NCBI GenBank assembly: GCA_963639765.1
Contig: CAVHXA010000014.1
Location: 1 to 56,426, forward strand
Length of the DNA: 56,426 nucleotides
Origin: CAVHXA01 sp963639765
Lineage (GTDB): Bacteria; Bacillota; Clostridia; Oscillospirales; Oscillospiraceae
Direction of reading: 5' to 3'
Numbering within the stretch: the first letter of the stretch is position 1; the number at the start of each line of letters is the position of its first letter. Positions 40,268 to 48,574 of this stretch are shown here, one piece after another. Position numbers and translations under genes: made by a program. Below the pieces are notes generated by a model. That model was not told where the DNA came from, did no database searches, and worked only from the letters and a program-made list of their open reading frames with translations.

Positions 40268-42667
40268 TTATTGCTGTGTCAGACACCAGTCGACAAGAGC
40301 CTGCGGATTTTCGTCCAGAACAATGGGTTCCCAGAGAACCTCGGTGTTGTATTCCTGCATGCGCGCATAAAGATTCAGAACAGCCTGAATCGCGTCGTCG
40401 GTGCTGAAGGAACAGCTGCCGGCCTCATCGCCCAGTAAAAAGTCATAGAAGGTCGTAAACAGACTGTTCCACACCGCCTGACTGGCACGGTTGAAATCCG
40501 CGCCGTTCTGCGCAGCCAGCTCCGCGCCGGCAACGTTGCCTCGCTTGAGATAATAGGATATGAGATTGTTCTGAATGGCGTTGGAGCGCACCCGGCAAAG
40601 GCGCTGCGCATATTCGTCCGCCTGCGCCAGAGTATCGGCATCGCCGCGGGCCGGGGCATTGATGACATAGCTCAGAAGCGCATCGTTGTGTTCAAAGGCG
40701 TCCAGAGCAATATCGGCCTCGAGTGCGGAATAGAAATCATCATAATTGTCATGACTGCCATGCATGTTTTTGACGGCAATCATATTCAGCCCCAGCAGAA
40801 CAATATATGCGCCCACAAGAGTCAGCGCGGCAAATCGAACGGCCTGCACCCATCGCGGAAGGCGGAGCTTTTCGGGCTTTGTCCCGCTTCCGGCTGCTTC
40901 GGGCCGGTCTTTTTCAAACGGACTGCCGAAGGCAGCCATCAGGCCAAAGACCCCAAAGGCAAACGGAAGATAGCATCCGGCAGACAGCGTAACCTCCATC
41001 GCCGCGTGTCCCAGAATAAACACCAGCAGCGCAAGGCAGGCAGGCCGCAGTCCATCGGGGGCCGAATCCCCGGTATGTCTGCAAAGCAGCCCCCGGGCCA
41101 GGCTCAGCACAAAGGCCAAAAACAGAAGCAGTCCCAGAATTCCGTTGTCGAGCAGCAGCTGAATATAGTGGTTGTGGACGTATTTGGTTTCGTAGTCGAA
41201 TTCCTGTACGCCCCAGGAGGCACTTTCGAAGGCACCGGGTCCCATGCCGAGGAGAGGATGCTCCCGAAAGAGCTTCATGCCGTCGGCAAAGAAAACCGTG
41301 CGCTGGATGGCATTTTCGTTGGCAAGCAGGCCCTGCAGGCGGTTGGCAATAAAGCCGGGCAGAAGCATATAGCGCAGGGCGACCGTCTCGCCCGTGGACA
41401 GGCAGGCGCTCCGGATCTCGGCGTCGGAAGCGGCCCTGAAGTTGAGATAAACCACGCAGCTGTCTTCGGGAACCGTGAACTCCGCCTGCTCTGCCGGTCC
41501 GGAATACAGCTCCGTCTGCGTGTGCATCATCACCTCGCGGCGGTTCTGGCTCACTACGGTAACCGTAAGCTCTCCGTCGCACGCAAGCACGAGCCCGGTC
41601 CGGCCCGGTTGCGGATACACAGAGCGGCGCAGCGTCTGACCGGCTTCGAGCGCAATCGGCCCTGTAATGCACACGGCCAGCCCGACATAGGCAATCAGCA
41701 GAAGAAACACCGCCGCGGTGAACAGTATGGTAAGGCGGCCGCGGCCCTCGATGCAGCGGTTCAGGCGGGGATAAACCAGCTCGTCCAGAGCCATGCAGAC
41801 GCCCGCATCGGCAAGCATGCACAAGCCGGGCACCGCCAGCGCGGCACCGGTTTTTTCGAAAAACGGAAAGGCAAGGAACACAAACGCTGCCGTGGGCAGA
41901 GCGCAAAGCAGCATATGCAGCAGCAGGCTGCCGCGATGTCTGCCTGCGGCCAGCAGATAAACCACAACGCCCAGTGCAAAAAAGGCGGATGCGCCCATGG
42001 AAAAGGCCAGCAGAAAGCCAAAGGCGCAAAGGCTGAGTACTGCCGATGCATAGAGTCTGCGGCCGCGGCTGTCGGCGCCCTGCCGGCAGGCCAGCGCCAG
42101 AAAAATACCGATGCCCAGCACGCCGGCCAGGATGTTGCCGTTGCCGAAAATGCCGGTCAGGCGTGTGCCGGATTCAAAGCCGTTGGCCATGCCCCTGTAT
42201 GAGGAAATACTCTCCCAGAACCAGGCGGAGAGCCGAAGGCCTGCCAGATCGATGCTTGCAGCGGAATAGACGGCTGCGGCCCCGGCCAGGCAGGCCTCAA
42301 AGATCCACAGCGCGGATTTTGTGCGCGGCAGGCACAGCGCGGGAATCAGAAAAACAAAAAAGGCGATCAGCAGACGGGCGTATTCTTTCAGGAAGAACTT
42401 GCCGCTCTGCGCCCAGAGAACACTGATTCCGCAGAGGATAAGATAGGCCAGCAGCGGCAGCCAGGGCAGACTCATACGCCCTGCCAGAGCACGGCCAAAG
42501 CGCGGAAGAGCCAGGATTGCCGCGCAGCCGAGCAGGCAGACAAGGGCAACGCCCTTGTAGGTCTCGGCATAAACCATGAGATTCAAATAGCAGCAGATCA
42601 GAACCACCGGTGCCAATACAGCGGCGCGGAGCCGTCGATCCGGCCCTTTTTGTTTTTCAGAAGACAT
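40268..42667 (-). CDS. O-antigen ligase / polymerase-like membrane protein
   Basis: A 799-aa multi-pass membrane protein of the WaaL/Wzy-C type. There are about ten to twelve helices with an extracellular loop, and the family motif region FREHPLLGMGPGAFESASW and YVHNHYIQLLLDNGILGLLLFL (the conserved H-N-x-Y/L element). After the last helix a helical soluble tail (about residues 650-799) resembles TPR-like repeats (ALLSYVINAPARGDADTLAQADEYAQRL). It probably joins or polymerises surface glycan. ATG at 42667 follows GGAGG. Last gene of a three-gene polysaccharide set; 150 nt separate it from the sugar transferase. Confidence 0.85.
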   Translation of the reverse strand: MSSEKQKGPDRRLRAAVLAPVVLICCYLNLMVYAETYKGVALVCLLGCAAILALPRFGRALAGRMSLPWLPLLAYLILCGISVLWAQSGKFFLKEYARLLIAFFVFLIPALCLPRTKSALWIFEACLAGAAAVYSAASIDLAGLRLSAWFWESISSYRGMANGFESGTRLTGIFGNGNILAGVLGIGIFLALACRQGADSRGRRLYASAVLSLCAFGFLLAFSMGASAFFALGVVVYLLAAGRHRGSLLLHMLLCALPTAAFVFLAFPFFEKTGAALAVPGLCMLADAGVCMALDELVYPRLNRCIEGRGRLTILFTAAVFLLLIAYVGLAVCITGPIALEAGQTLRRSVYPQPGRTGLVLACDGELTVTVVSQNRREVMMHTQTELYSGPAEQAEFTVPEDSCVVYLNFRAASDAEIRSACLSTGETVALRYMLLPGFIANRLQGLLANENAIQRTVFFADGMKLFREHPLLGMGPGAFESASWGVQEFDYETKYVHNHYIQLLLDNGILGLLLFLAFVLSLARGLLCRHTGDSAPDGLRPACLALLVFILGHAAMEVTLSAGCYLPFAFGVFGLMAAFGSPFEKDRPEAAGSGTKPEKLRLPRWVQAVRFAALTLVGAYIVLLGLNMIAVKNMHGSHDNYDDFYSALEADIALDAFEHNDALLSYVINAPARGDADTLAQADEYAQRLCRVRSNAIQNNLISYYLKRGNVAGAELAAQNGADFNRASQAVWNSLFTTFYDFLLGDEAGSCSFSTDDAIQAVLNLYARMQEYNTEVLWEPIVLDENPQALVDWCLTQQ

Positions 42668-42817
42668 GTGAAACCTCCGGGTTGCGGCTGCGTTCGTACC
42701 GTTCCGGGCGAAGCGGCGAAAGCAGCCGGAGTCCTGCCGCACCGGACCGGGTGCGCAGTTGTGTGCTGCATGCCCTGCGGTGCTCCGGGCAGAAGGCAGA
42801 AGCCCGCAGATGCGCGT

Positions 42818-44203
42818 TTATCTTGTAAGCTTTTCGGGGTTGATAAAGGCCCGGGTAACGGTCATCAGCAGAATTTTGCAGTCCAGCAGGGGGGACCAGT
42901 TTTCGATATACCAGATATCATGGCGGATGCGGTCCGGGATAGATGTATCTCCCCGCAGGCCGTTTACCTGTGCCCAGCCGGTGATGCCCGGGCGGACCTG
43001 GTGCTTGACCATATACAGCGGAACGGTCTGCCTGAACTGCTCGACAAAATGCGGCAGCTCCGGTCTGGGCCCGACAAGACTCATTTCGCCGCGAAGCACA
43101 TTAATCAGCTGCGGCAGCTCGTCGATGGAGAACTTGCGAAGAAACGAGCCGAAACGCGTTTTGCGCGGGTCGTCCTCGGTGGTCCAGCCGGTATCCTGCC
43201 GGGCATTGACGCGCATCGACCGGAATTTCAGCATGGTAAAGGGCCGATTGCCCAGGCCGACCCGAACCTGTCGAAAGATGATCGGTCCGGGGGAGCTGAG
43301 CCTTGTGCCGACAGCGGCAAAGGCCATAAGCGGCGAAAGTAGAAGAAGAAGCAGACCCGCTCCTGCAATGTCCATAGCCCGCTTGAAAAAGGCGTTGACG
43401 ACATTGTCCAGCGGAATGCGCCGCAGATTGATCAGCGGAACCCCGCCAACGGCATCGATCTGGGGCTGGGACGGCAGATGCCTGGCGTAAAACGGAATCA
43501 GAGAAAGCTTGATGCCGGCCTTTTCGCATTCGTCGATCACATCGGAAACAGCCGAGGTCTCCTGCACGCTCAAGGCAGCCACTGCCTCGTCGGGAGCGGT
43601 TTGCTCCAGCAGTGCGGCAAGGTCCCACAGGCTTCCGAGCAGCGGCAGCCCCGGCGGCGGTGTTCCGTCGGTAACACAGCCCAGGATGCTGTATCCCAGC
43701 GTGCTGTCGGCGGCAATGGCCTCGGCATAGAGCTGTGCGGCCTCACCGGAGCCGATCAACAGAACCCGGCGAACACCGATGCCCCGCCGATGCCGGCTTC
43801 GGCGCAGGCAGAGGGACAAAAAGCGCCGCAGCCCCACAAAAAATGTGCCCAGCACAAAGAAGATGGCCAGTACCCAACGGGAAATGTCTACATTTCGAAT
43901 CAGAAAAAAGGCCGCGGCCAGTGCCAGCGTTGCGAACAGATTGCATACGATCAGCGTTTCGACTACCTTCTGAAAGCTGCGGTTCCGGGCCTCTCCATAC
44001 AGCCCGCGTTGGCCGTAGAGAATCAGAAGCAGGGGCACAATAACCACGCTTACTCTGAAATAATCTCCAAGAGGCGCGTGACCCGGCTCCCCGCGGAACA
44101 GCCCGAAGCGGATAAAATAGGCCAGAACAAGCGCCAGCAGCAGCATGGCTCCGTCTGCCGCCACGCCAAGTGCCCGCAGGATCCGTCGGTTTTCCTGATT
44201 CAT
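42818..44203 (-). CDS. Undecaprenyl-phosphate sugar phosphotransferase (WcaJ/CpsE type)
   Basis: Starts a surface glycan by placing a sugar-1-phosphate on undecaprenyl phosphate. The 461-aa product has four to five N-terminal helices, a Rossmann-like CoA-binding-type domain (RVLLIGSGEAAQLYAEAI), a re-entrant helix, and the catalytic bacterial sugar transferase domain: KRAMDIAGAG, SPGPIIFRQVRVG, FTMLKFRSM, SIDELPQLINVLRGEMSLVGPRPE and VRPGITGWAQVNG. The ATG follows AGGAGG and overlaps the stop of the upstream glycosyltransferase by four bases (ATGA), so they are translationally coupled. The sugar (glucose or galactose likely) is not determined. Confidence 0.94.
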   Translation of the reverse strand: MNQENRRILRALGVAADGAMLLLALVLAYFIRFGLFRGEPGHAPLGDYFRVSVVIVPLLLILYGQRGLYGEARNRSFQKVVETLIVCNLFATLALAAAFFLIRNVDISRWVLAIFFVLGTFFVGLRRFLSLCLRRSRHRRGIGVRRVLLIGSGEAAQLYAEAIAADSTLGYSILGCVTDGTPPPGLPLLGSLWDLAALLEQTAPDEAVAALSVQETSAVSDVIDECEKAGIKLSLIPFYARHLPSQPQIDAVGGVPLINLRRIPLDNVVNAFFKRAMDIAGAGLLLLLLSPLMAFAAVGTRLSSPGPIIFRQVRVGLGNRPFTMLKFRSMRVNARQDTGWTTEDDPRKTRFGSFLRKFSIDELPQLINVLRGEMSLVGPRPELPHFVEQFRQTVPLYMVKHQVRPGITGWAQVNGLRGDTSIPDRIRHDIWYIENWSPLLDCKILLMTVTRAFINPEKLTR

Positions 44204-45333
44204 GTTTCCGCCTCCTGCGCAGGTTCGGGCCGCCGCGGATCCAGCAGGGCCGTATACACGGGTGCCGCCTGCTCCAGCCCATAATGTGTCAGAACCCGGC
44301 TGCGGGCGGCAAGGCCCATACGCCGGGTCTCTTCGGGCGTGTTCATAAGATGTGAAAGGCTCTGCAAAAACGCGGACCGGTCGTCAAAGGTATACAGCAT
44401 CCCCGTTTTTCCGGGCTCAATCAGATCTTCGTGGCCCTTGACGCAGCTGGCCAGACAGCAGAGGCCGCAGGCCATGGCTTCCATCAGATTGAAAGGCAGA
44501 CCCTCGGAGCGGCTGGCAGACACGCACAGATCGGCAGCGTGATAAAGCTCCGGCATATTTGAGACAAAGCCCGGCATCAGTACGCGGCCTTTCAGCCCCA
44601 GCTCTTCGGCAAGCTCCCGGACGCGCTGCTGCTCTGCTCCCTGTCCCGGAAGCAGCAGTACAATGTGCTCCGGAGCCCGGGCCAGTGCCCGCACAAGAAA
44701 GCTCTGGTTCTTTCGCGCGGAAAACTCCGCTGCATAGATCAGCAGAAATGCCTCGGGCGGCAAACCCAGGGCATCACGGGCTGCGCGGCGGTCTTCGGCA
44801 GACGGGAGCGCAAAGCGGCTGAAATCCACCCCGATGCCCGGAAGCATGGTTATCTGCCCCCGACACAGGCGGTATCTGCGGGCAATCTGCAGATCCTGCC
44901 GGTTCATCACGGCAATCTCGTCGGTCAGCGGTGCCGTCAGACGCTCGGCACATAAAAGTATCGTGCGGCGAAGAAGGGCGGTTCTGCTGTCGAACAGATA
45001 CCCGTGGACCACATTGATTACGCGGGTATTTTTTTTGCATCCGAACAGTCCCAGCCGTACAAAAAAGGCGGCCAGAGACGTGTGTACGCAGATCAGGTCA
45101 TAGTGTTCACGGCGCTGCAGCTTTTGAATCTGCCGGGAAACGGACAGATTTCTGAGGCTGAACATGGATTTTGTGAAGGGGAGGTCAAAATATTCTGTCA
45201 CATCCTCGCAGGAAAACGCACCGGCAGCGGCAGCGTGAACCGTCCAGCCTGCCTGCCGAAGCCAGTGCAGCCAGAAAAGATGAAAGGCCTGCAAATGTCC
45301 CGCGGTGGAAGCTGCGTAAAGAACTTTTTTCAA
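44200..45333 (-). CDS. Glycosyltransferase family 4 protein
   Basis: A 377-aa GT-B glycosyltransferase. It has an N-terminal acceptor domain (LYAASTAGHLQAFHLFWLHWLRQAGW, VINVVHGYLFDS) and a C-terminal donor domain with IYAAEFSARKNQSFLVRAL and the E-x7-E motif EGLPFNLMEAMACGLCCLAS. A TTG start at 45333 is preferred: GGGAGG stands seven bases before it and the sequence MKKVLYAAST is typical; the ATGs further upstream lie at or ahead of the -10 region. It is first in the polysaccharide operon. The sugar specificity is unknown. Confidence 0.9.
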   Translation of the reverse strand: MKKVLYAASTAGHLQAFHLFWLHWLRQAGWTVHAAAAGAFSCEDVTEYFDLPFTKSMFSLRNLSVSRQIQKLQRREHYDLICVHTSLAAFFVRLGLFGCKKNTRVINVVHGYLFDSRTALLRRTILLCAERLTAPLTDEIAVMNRQDLQIARRYRLCRGQITMLPGIGVDFSRFALPSAEDRRAARDALGLPPEAFLLIYAAEFSARKNQSFLVRALARAPEHIVLLLPGQGAEQQRVRELAEELGLKGRVLMPGFVSNMPELYHAADLCVSASRSEGLPFNLMEAMACGLCCLASCVKGHEDLIEPGKTGMLYTFDDRSAFLQSLSHLMNTPEETRRMGLAARSRVLTHYGLEQAAPVYTALLDPRRPEPAQEAET

Positions 45334-45373
45334 ATTCTGCCCTCCCCCGGCCAAAGGCGGATACTTCCGCCTC

Positions 45374-45402
45374 ATTATAAGCAATTCGACATAGAATTTC
45401 AA
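45374..45402 (-). promoter_or_regulatory. Strong sigma-A promoter of the polysaccharide operon
   Basis: On the minus strand: TTGAAA, 17-bp spacer, perfect TATAAT. A small GGCGGA/TCCGCC hairpin lies in the short leader. Confidence 0.8.
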
Positions 45403-45456
45403 CCCGCACAATATTGCCTTCCGTGCCGGTATTCAGGCCGAATTATCCGGTATATC

Positions 45457-45485
45457 TGTACAAATCCGGCTTGGTCTGATATAAT
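45457..45485 (+). promoter_or_regulatory. sigma-A promoter of the glmU-like/prs/pth operon
   Basis: TGTACA (45457-45462), 17-bp spacer, perfect TATAAT (45480-45485), divergent from the polysaccharide promoter. Confidence 0.65.
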
Positions 45486-45540
45486 GCAGGCGTATGCTCT
45501 GCACGGAATGTGCAGGGTCCGGCAGAAAGGAAGTGTCTGT

Positions 45541-46740
45541 ATGGCGGGAGCCTCTGCAATTGTTTTCCTTCCGGACGACTCGGCCCGCACGGGCCTGGAT
45601 CGGCCGCTGTGGCTGCACGACGTTATGGGCAGTCCTCTGCTCAGCTGGATCTGCGGAGCTCTATACCGGAGCGGGACCCGCCGGCTTTTGCTGGTGTGTC
45701 AGGATTCCCGGGCCGCTCAGGCGCTGCAGGCATGCCCGAAAAGCATCCGCGCGATCACGGCCTCGTCCGGAGACAACGCACAGCAGCTGCTTGATACATT
45801 TCTGCAGCAGGCGCAGGCGCAGGAAGAAATCATCACCGTGTTTTCGGCCCCGGTTCTGTTTACCCGATGGACCGCCTTTTTGCCCTCGCAGGAGCCGCAG
45901 GGCCCTCCGGGTGCCGCCTGCGGCGTCTGGGACGTGAGCCTTGAAGCTCTGAAGGATGCCCGCGCCCGTCAGCCCGACTCCTTTGATTTCACCGACTTTC
46001 TGCGCAGCTCCGGCGCCGCCTATACCGACCGGGACGGTGTTTATCCCGTTACCTCGGCGCAGGACCTCTTTGCGTGGCAGCCCGTTCTTCAGCGGGCCAG
46101 GGCGGCAGAGCTCCGAAGTCGGGGCGTTCTCATCTGGGACGATACCTCCGTCTGGGTCGGGCCGGAGGCAGTCGTGGCCGGAGGAACGGCCCTGCTGCCC
46201 GGCACCATTCTGCGTGGAAGCACCACCATCGATTCCGACTGCACCATCGGGCCAAACTCCCTGCTGCAGAATGCCGCAGTGGGCTGCGGAGCCGTGATCA
46301 ATGCCAGTCATGTATACGATTCCGTTGTCGGAGCGCGGGCCGTTGTAGGGCCCTTTGCCTGTCTGCATCCCGGCACGGTGCTGAAAGACGGAGCCTCCGT
46401 CGGTCCTTTTTCCGAAACCAGAAACGCTGCTCTGGGCGAAAATGCCCGCATGGAGGGCGGCGGCTATCTGGCAGAGGCTGTCGTAGGTCAGGGCGCATTT
46501 TTGGGCCACGGAACCGTCACGGCCATTCCCGACGAAACGCAGTCCGCCAAAATCTCCCTCGGCGACAAAGTCCGGGTGGGTGCCAACGTCACCCTGCGTG
46601 CTCCCGTGGAGCTCGGCTCCGAGAGCTGCATTGCTCCGGGCTCGGCCATCACCGAAAACGTTCCTGCGCAGGCTATAAGCACAGCCTGCGGCCGCCAGGT
46701 TACGCAGAAGGAATCTCTGCGGCGGCAGAAAAAACGGTAG
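45541..46740 (+). CDS. GlmU-like protein with degenerate catalytic motifs
   Basis: A 399-aa protein at the usual glmU position before prs. The C-terminal ~200 residues are a left-handed beta-helix of the GlmU type (VWVGPEAVVAGGTALLPGTI, IGPNSLLQNAAVG, VVGPFACLHPGTVL). The N-terminal ~185 residues replace the uridyltransferase domain but lack its LAAGxGTRM...K signature (here IVFLPDDSARTGLDRPLWL). In the acetyltransferase half the catalytic His equivalent (E. coli His363) is Gly306, Arg333 is His276, and the NYDG loop is IPDE. Both reactions of GlmU are therefore doubtful. ATG at 45541 follows AAAGGAAG. It may be a scaffold or regulatory relic, or have a new activity. Confidence 0.75.
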   Translation: MAGASAIVFLPDDSARTGLDRPLWLHDVMGSPLLSWICGALYRSGTRRLLLVCQDSRAAQALQACPKSIRAITASSGDNAQQLLDTFLQQAQAQEEIITVFSAPVLFTRWTAFLPSQEPQGPPGAACGVWDVSLEALKDARARQPDSFDFTDFLRSSGAAYTDRDGVYPVTSAQDLFAWQPVLQRARAAELRSRGVLIWDDTSVWVGPEAVVAGGTALLPGTILRGSTTIDSDCTIGPNSLLQNAAVGCGAVINASHVYDSVVGARAVVGPFACLHPGTVLKDGASVGPFSETRNAALGENARMEGGGYLAEAVVGQGAFLGHGTVTAIPDETQSAKISLGDKVRVGANVTLRAPVELGSESCIAPGSAITENVPAQAISTACGRQVTQKESLRRQKKR

Positions 46741-46844
46741 ATCCTGCGCGATGGGATTTCGCGCATCTGTATACAGGCGGTGCTGCGGCTCCTGCCGGCG
46801 GTTCCGCTCAAAAAGTGAAACATCAGAAAGCGAGGATAAACGCC

Positions 46845-47795
46845 ATGCCGAAAGAAGTAAAGGTCTTTGCCGGCAATTCCAACCTGCCCTTTGCACAGAC
46901 CGTATGCGACAAGCTGTCAAAAAAACTGGGCGACTGCGTTGTTACCGAATTTGCCGACGGAGAGGTCTCCGTATCCGTAAACGAAACCGTCCGCGGCAGC
47001 GATGTATTTGTTATCCAGTCCACCTGCAAGCCGGTGAACGACAACGTCATGGAAATGCTGGTCTTGATTGATGCCCTGAAGCGGGCCTCGGCCAGCCGCA
47101 TTACAGCCGTAATTCCCTATTTTGGCTATGCCCGGCAAGACCGCAAGGCCAAGGCGCGCGACCCCATTTCCGCAAAGCTGATGGCCAACCTGATCACGGC
47201 GGCCGGTGCCGACCGCGTTCTGACCATGGACCTGCACGCCTCTCAGATTCAGGGCTTTTTTGATATTCCGGTAGATAATCTGGCCGGCAAGCCCGTATTT
47301 GTAAACTACTACAGCAGACTGATCCCCGGCGACCAGCACGAGGATGTGGTTGTCGTTTCTCCCGATGTCGGAAGCGTAGCCCGCGCACGTGCCTTTGCCC
47401 AGCAGCTGCATATGGGCCTTGCCATCGTAGACAAGCGCCGCGAAAAGGCCAACTTCTGTGAGGTAATGAACATCATCGGAGACGTAAAAGGCCGCACCTG
47501 CATTCTGTTCGACGACATGGTCGACACCGGCGGCAGTCTGGTAAACGCAGCCAACGCTCTTGTTGAGGTCGGCGGGGCCAAAGAGGTCTATGCCTGTGCC
47601 AGTCACGGTGTTCTGTCCCGCGACGCAACCGACAAAATCGAAAACAGCGTAATCAAAGAACTGCGCGTGCTCAACACCATTCCCCTTCCCGCCCACTACC
47701 ACGGCGAAAAAATCAAGCAGCTTGACGTAGCCTACCTCTTTGCCGAAGCCATCCGCCGCATCTACGAAGAGGTCTCCATCTCCACGCTGTTCTGA
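46845..47795 (+). CDS. prs: Ribose-phosphate pyrophosphokinase (PRPP synthetase)
   Basis: Makes PRPP from ribose 5-phosphate and ATP for nucleotide, His, Trp and NAD synthesis. The 316-aa product has FADGEVSVSVNETVRGSDVF, the ATP-binding flexible loop region YFGYARQDRKAKARDPISAKL, the metal-binding TMDLHASQIQGFFDIPVDNL, and the PRPP loop CILFDDMVDTGGSL. The ATG follows CGAGGAT. It sits between the GlmU-like gene and pth, a common Firmicute arrangement. Confidence 0.98.
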   Translation: MPKEVKVFAGNSNLPFAQTVCDKLSKKLGDCVVTEFADGEVSVSVNETVRGSDVFVIQSTCKPVNDNVMEMLVLIDALKRASASRITAVIPYFGYARQDRKAKARDPISAKLMANLITAAGADRVLTMDLHASQIQGFFDIPVDNLAGKPVFVNYYSRLIPGDQHEDVVVVSPDVGSVARARAFAQQLHMGLAIVDKRREKANFCEVMNIIGDVKGRTCILFDDMVDTGGSLVNAANALVEVGGAKEVYACASHGVLSRDATDKIENSVIKELRVLNTIPLPAHYHGEKIKQLDVAYLFAEAIRRIYEEVSISTLF

Positions 47796-47798
47796 GCC

Positions 47799-48395
47799 AT
47801 GTCCCTCGAAAGCGCGCCGACATGGATTGTGGCCGGACTCGGAAATCCCGGCCGTGCATATGCGCAAAGCCGCCACAACACCGGCTTTCTGGTGCTGGAC
47901 GAGCTGGCCCGCAGATCCGGCGTCAAGGTCACGCGGTCCAGATTTCAGGCTCTTACGGATCTGGCTCTGCTTGGCGGGCAGAAGGTTCTCCTTCTGAAGC
48001 CGCAGACCTATATGAACCTCTCCGGGCAGGCCGTCGGACAGGCAGCCGCATTCTACAAAATCCCGGCCGGGCGGGTGCTGATTCTCTACGACGACATTTC
48101 ACTCGACCCTGGGCGCATTCGCGTGCGGCCCACAGGCTCAGCCGGCGGACACAACGGCATCAAAAGCATCATTGCACATCTCGGCACCCAGGATTTTCCC
48201 CGTGTTAAGGTCGGCGTCGGAAGCAAGCCGCACCCGGACTTCGACCTTGCCGACTGGGTTCTTTCCGGCCCGTCCGCTGCAGAAAATAAGCTTCTGGGCG
48301 AAGCTGTCCTGCTGGCCGCCGACGCAGCGCAGACAATCATACAAGAAGGCTGTCAGGCAGCCATGGCCCGTTTTAACGGCATGGGCAAAGCCTGA
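47799..48395 (+). CDS. pth: Peptidyl-tRNA hydrolase
   Basis: Cleaves peptidyl-tRNA released from stalled ribosomes. The 198-aa product has the family blocks VAGLGNPGRAYAQSRHNTGFLVLD (Asn and catalytic His), LLKPQTYMNLSGQAVG, LILYDDISLDPGRIRVRPTGSAGGHNGIKSI, and PRVKVGVGSKP. It starts three bases after the prs stop, so it is in the same transcript. Confidence 0.98.
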   Translation: MSLESAPTWIVAGLGNPGRAYAQSRHNTGFLVLDELARRSGVKVTRSRFQALTDLALLGGQKVLLLKPQTYMNLSGQAVGQAAAFYKIPAGRVLILYDDISLDPGRIRVRPTGSAGGHNGIKSIIAHLGTQDFPRVKVGVGSKPHPDFDLADWVLSGPSAAENKLLGEAVLLAADAAQTIIQEGCQAAMARFNGMGKA

Positions 48396-48439
48396 GCCCG
48401 CAGACAGGCTGTGCGGTGCTGCCTTAAATACACTCCATA

Positions 48440-48470
48440 GCAGGGGCGCGTCCGCGTCCCTGCCGTTTCC
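48440..48470 (+). terminator. Possible weak terminator between pth and mfd
   Basis: A GCAGGG/CCCTGC stem extended by CGCG/CGCG is followed only by CGTTTCC. It may lower rather than stop transcription into mfd. Confidence 0.35.
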
Positions 48471-48574
48471 GATTATACCAGCCGACGCAGGTCGGAATAT
48501 CCGTCATCGCAGGCAGTAAGCTGCCCGTGCCTGCGGCCGCAAAGGCGGCAAATTCTGCGCAGCAGGAGCTGACC

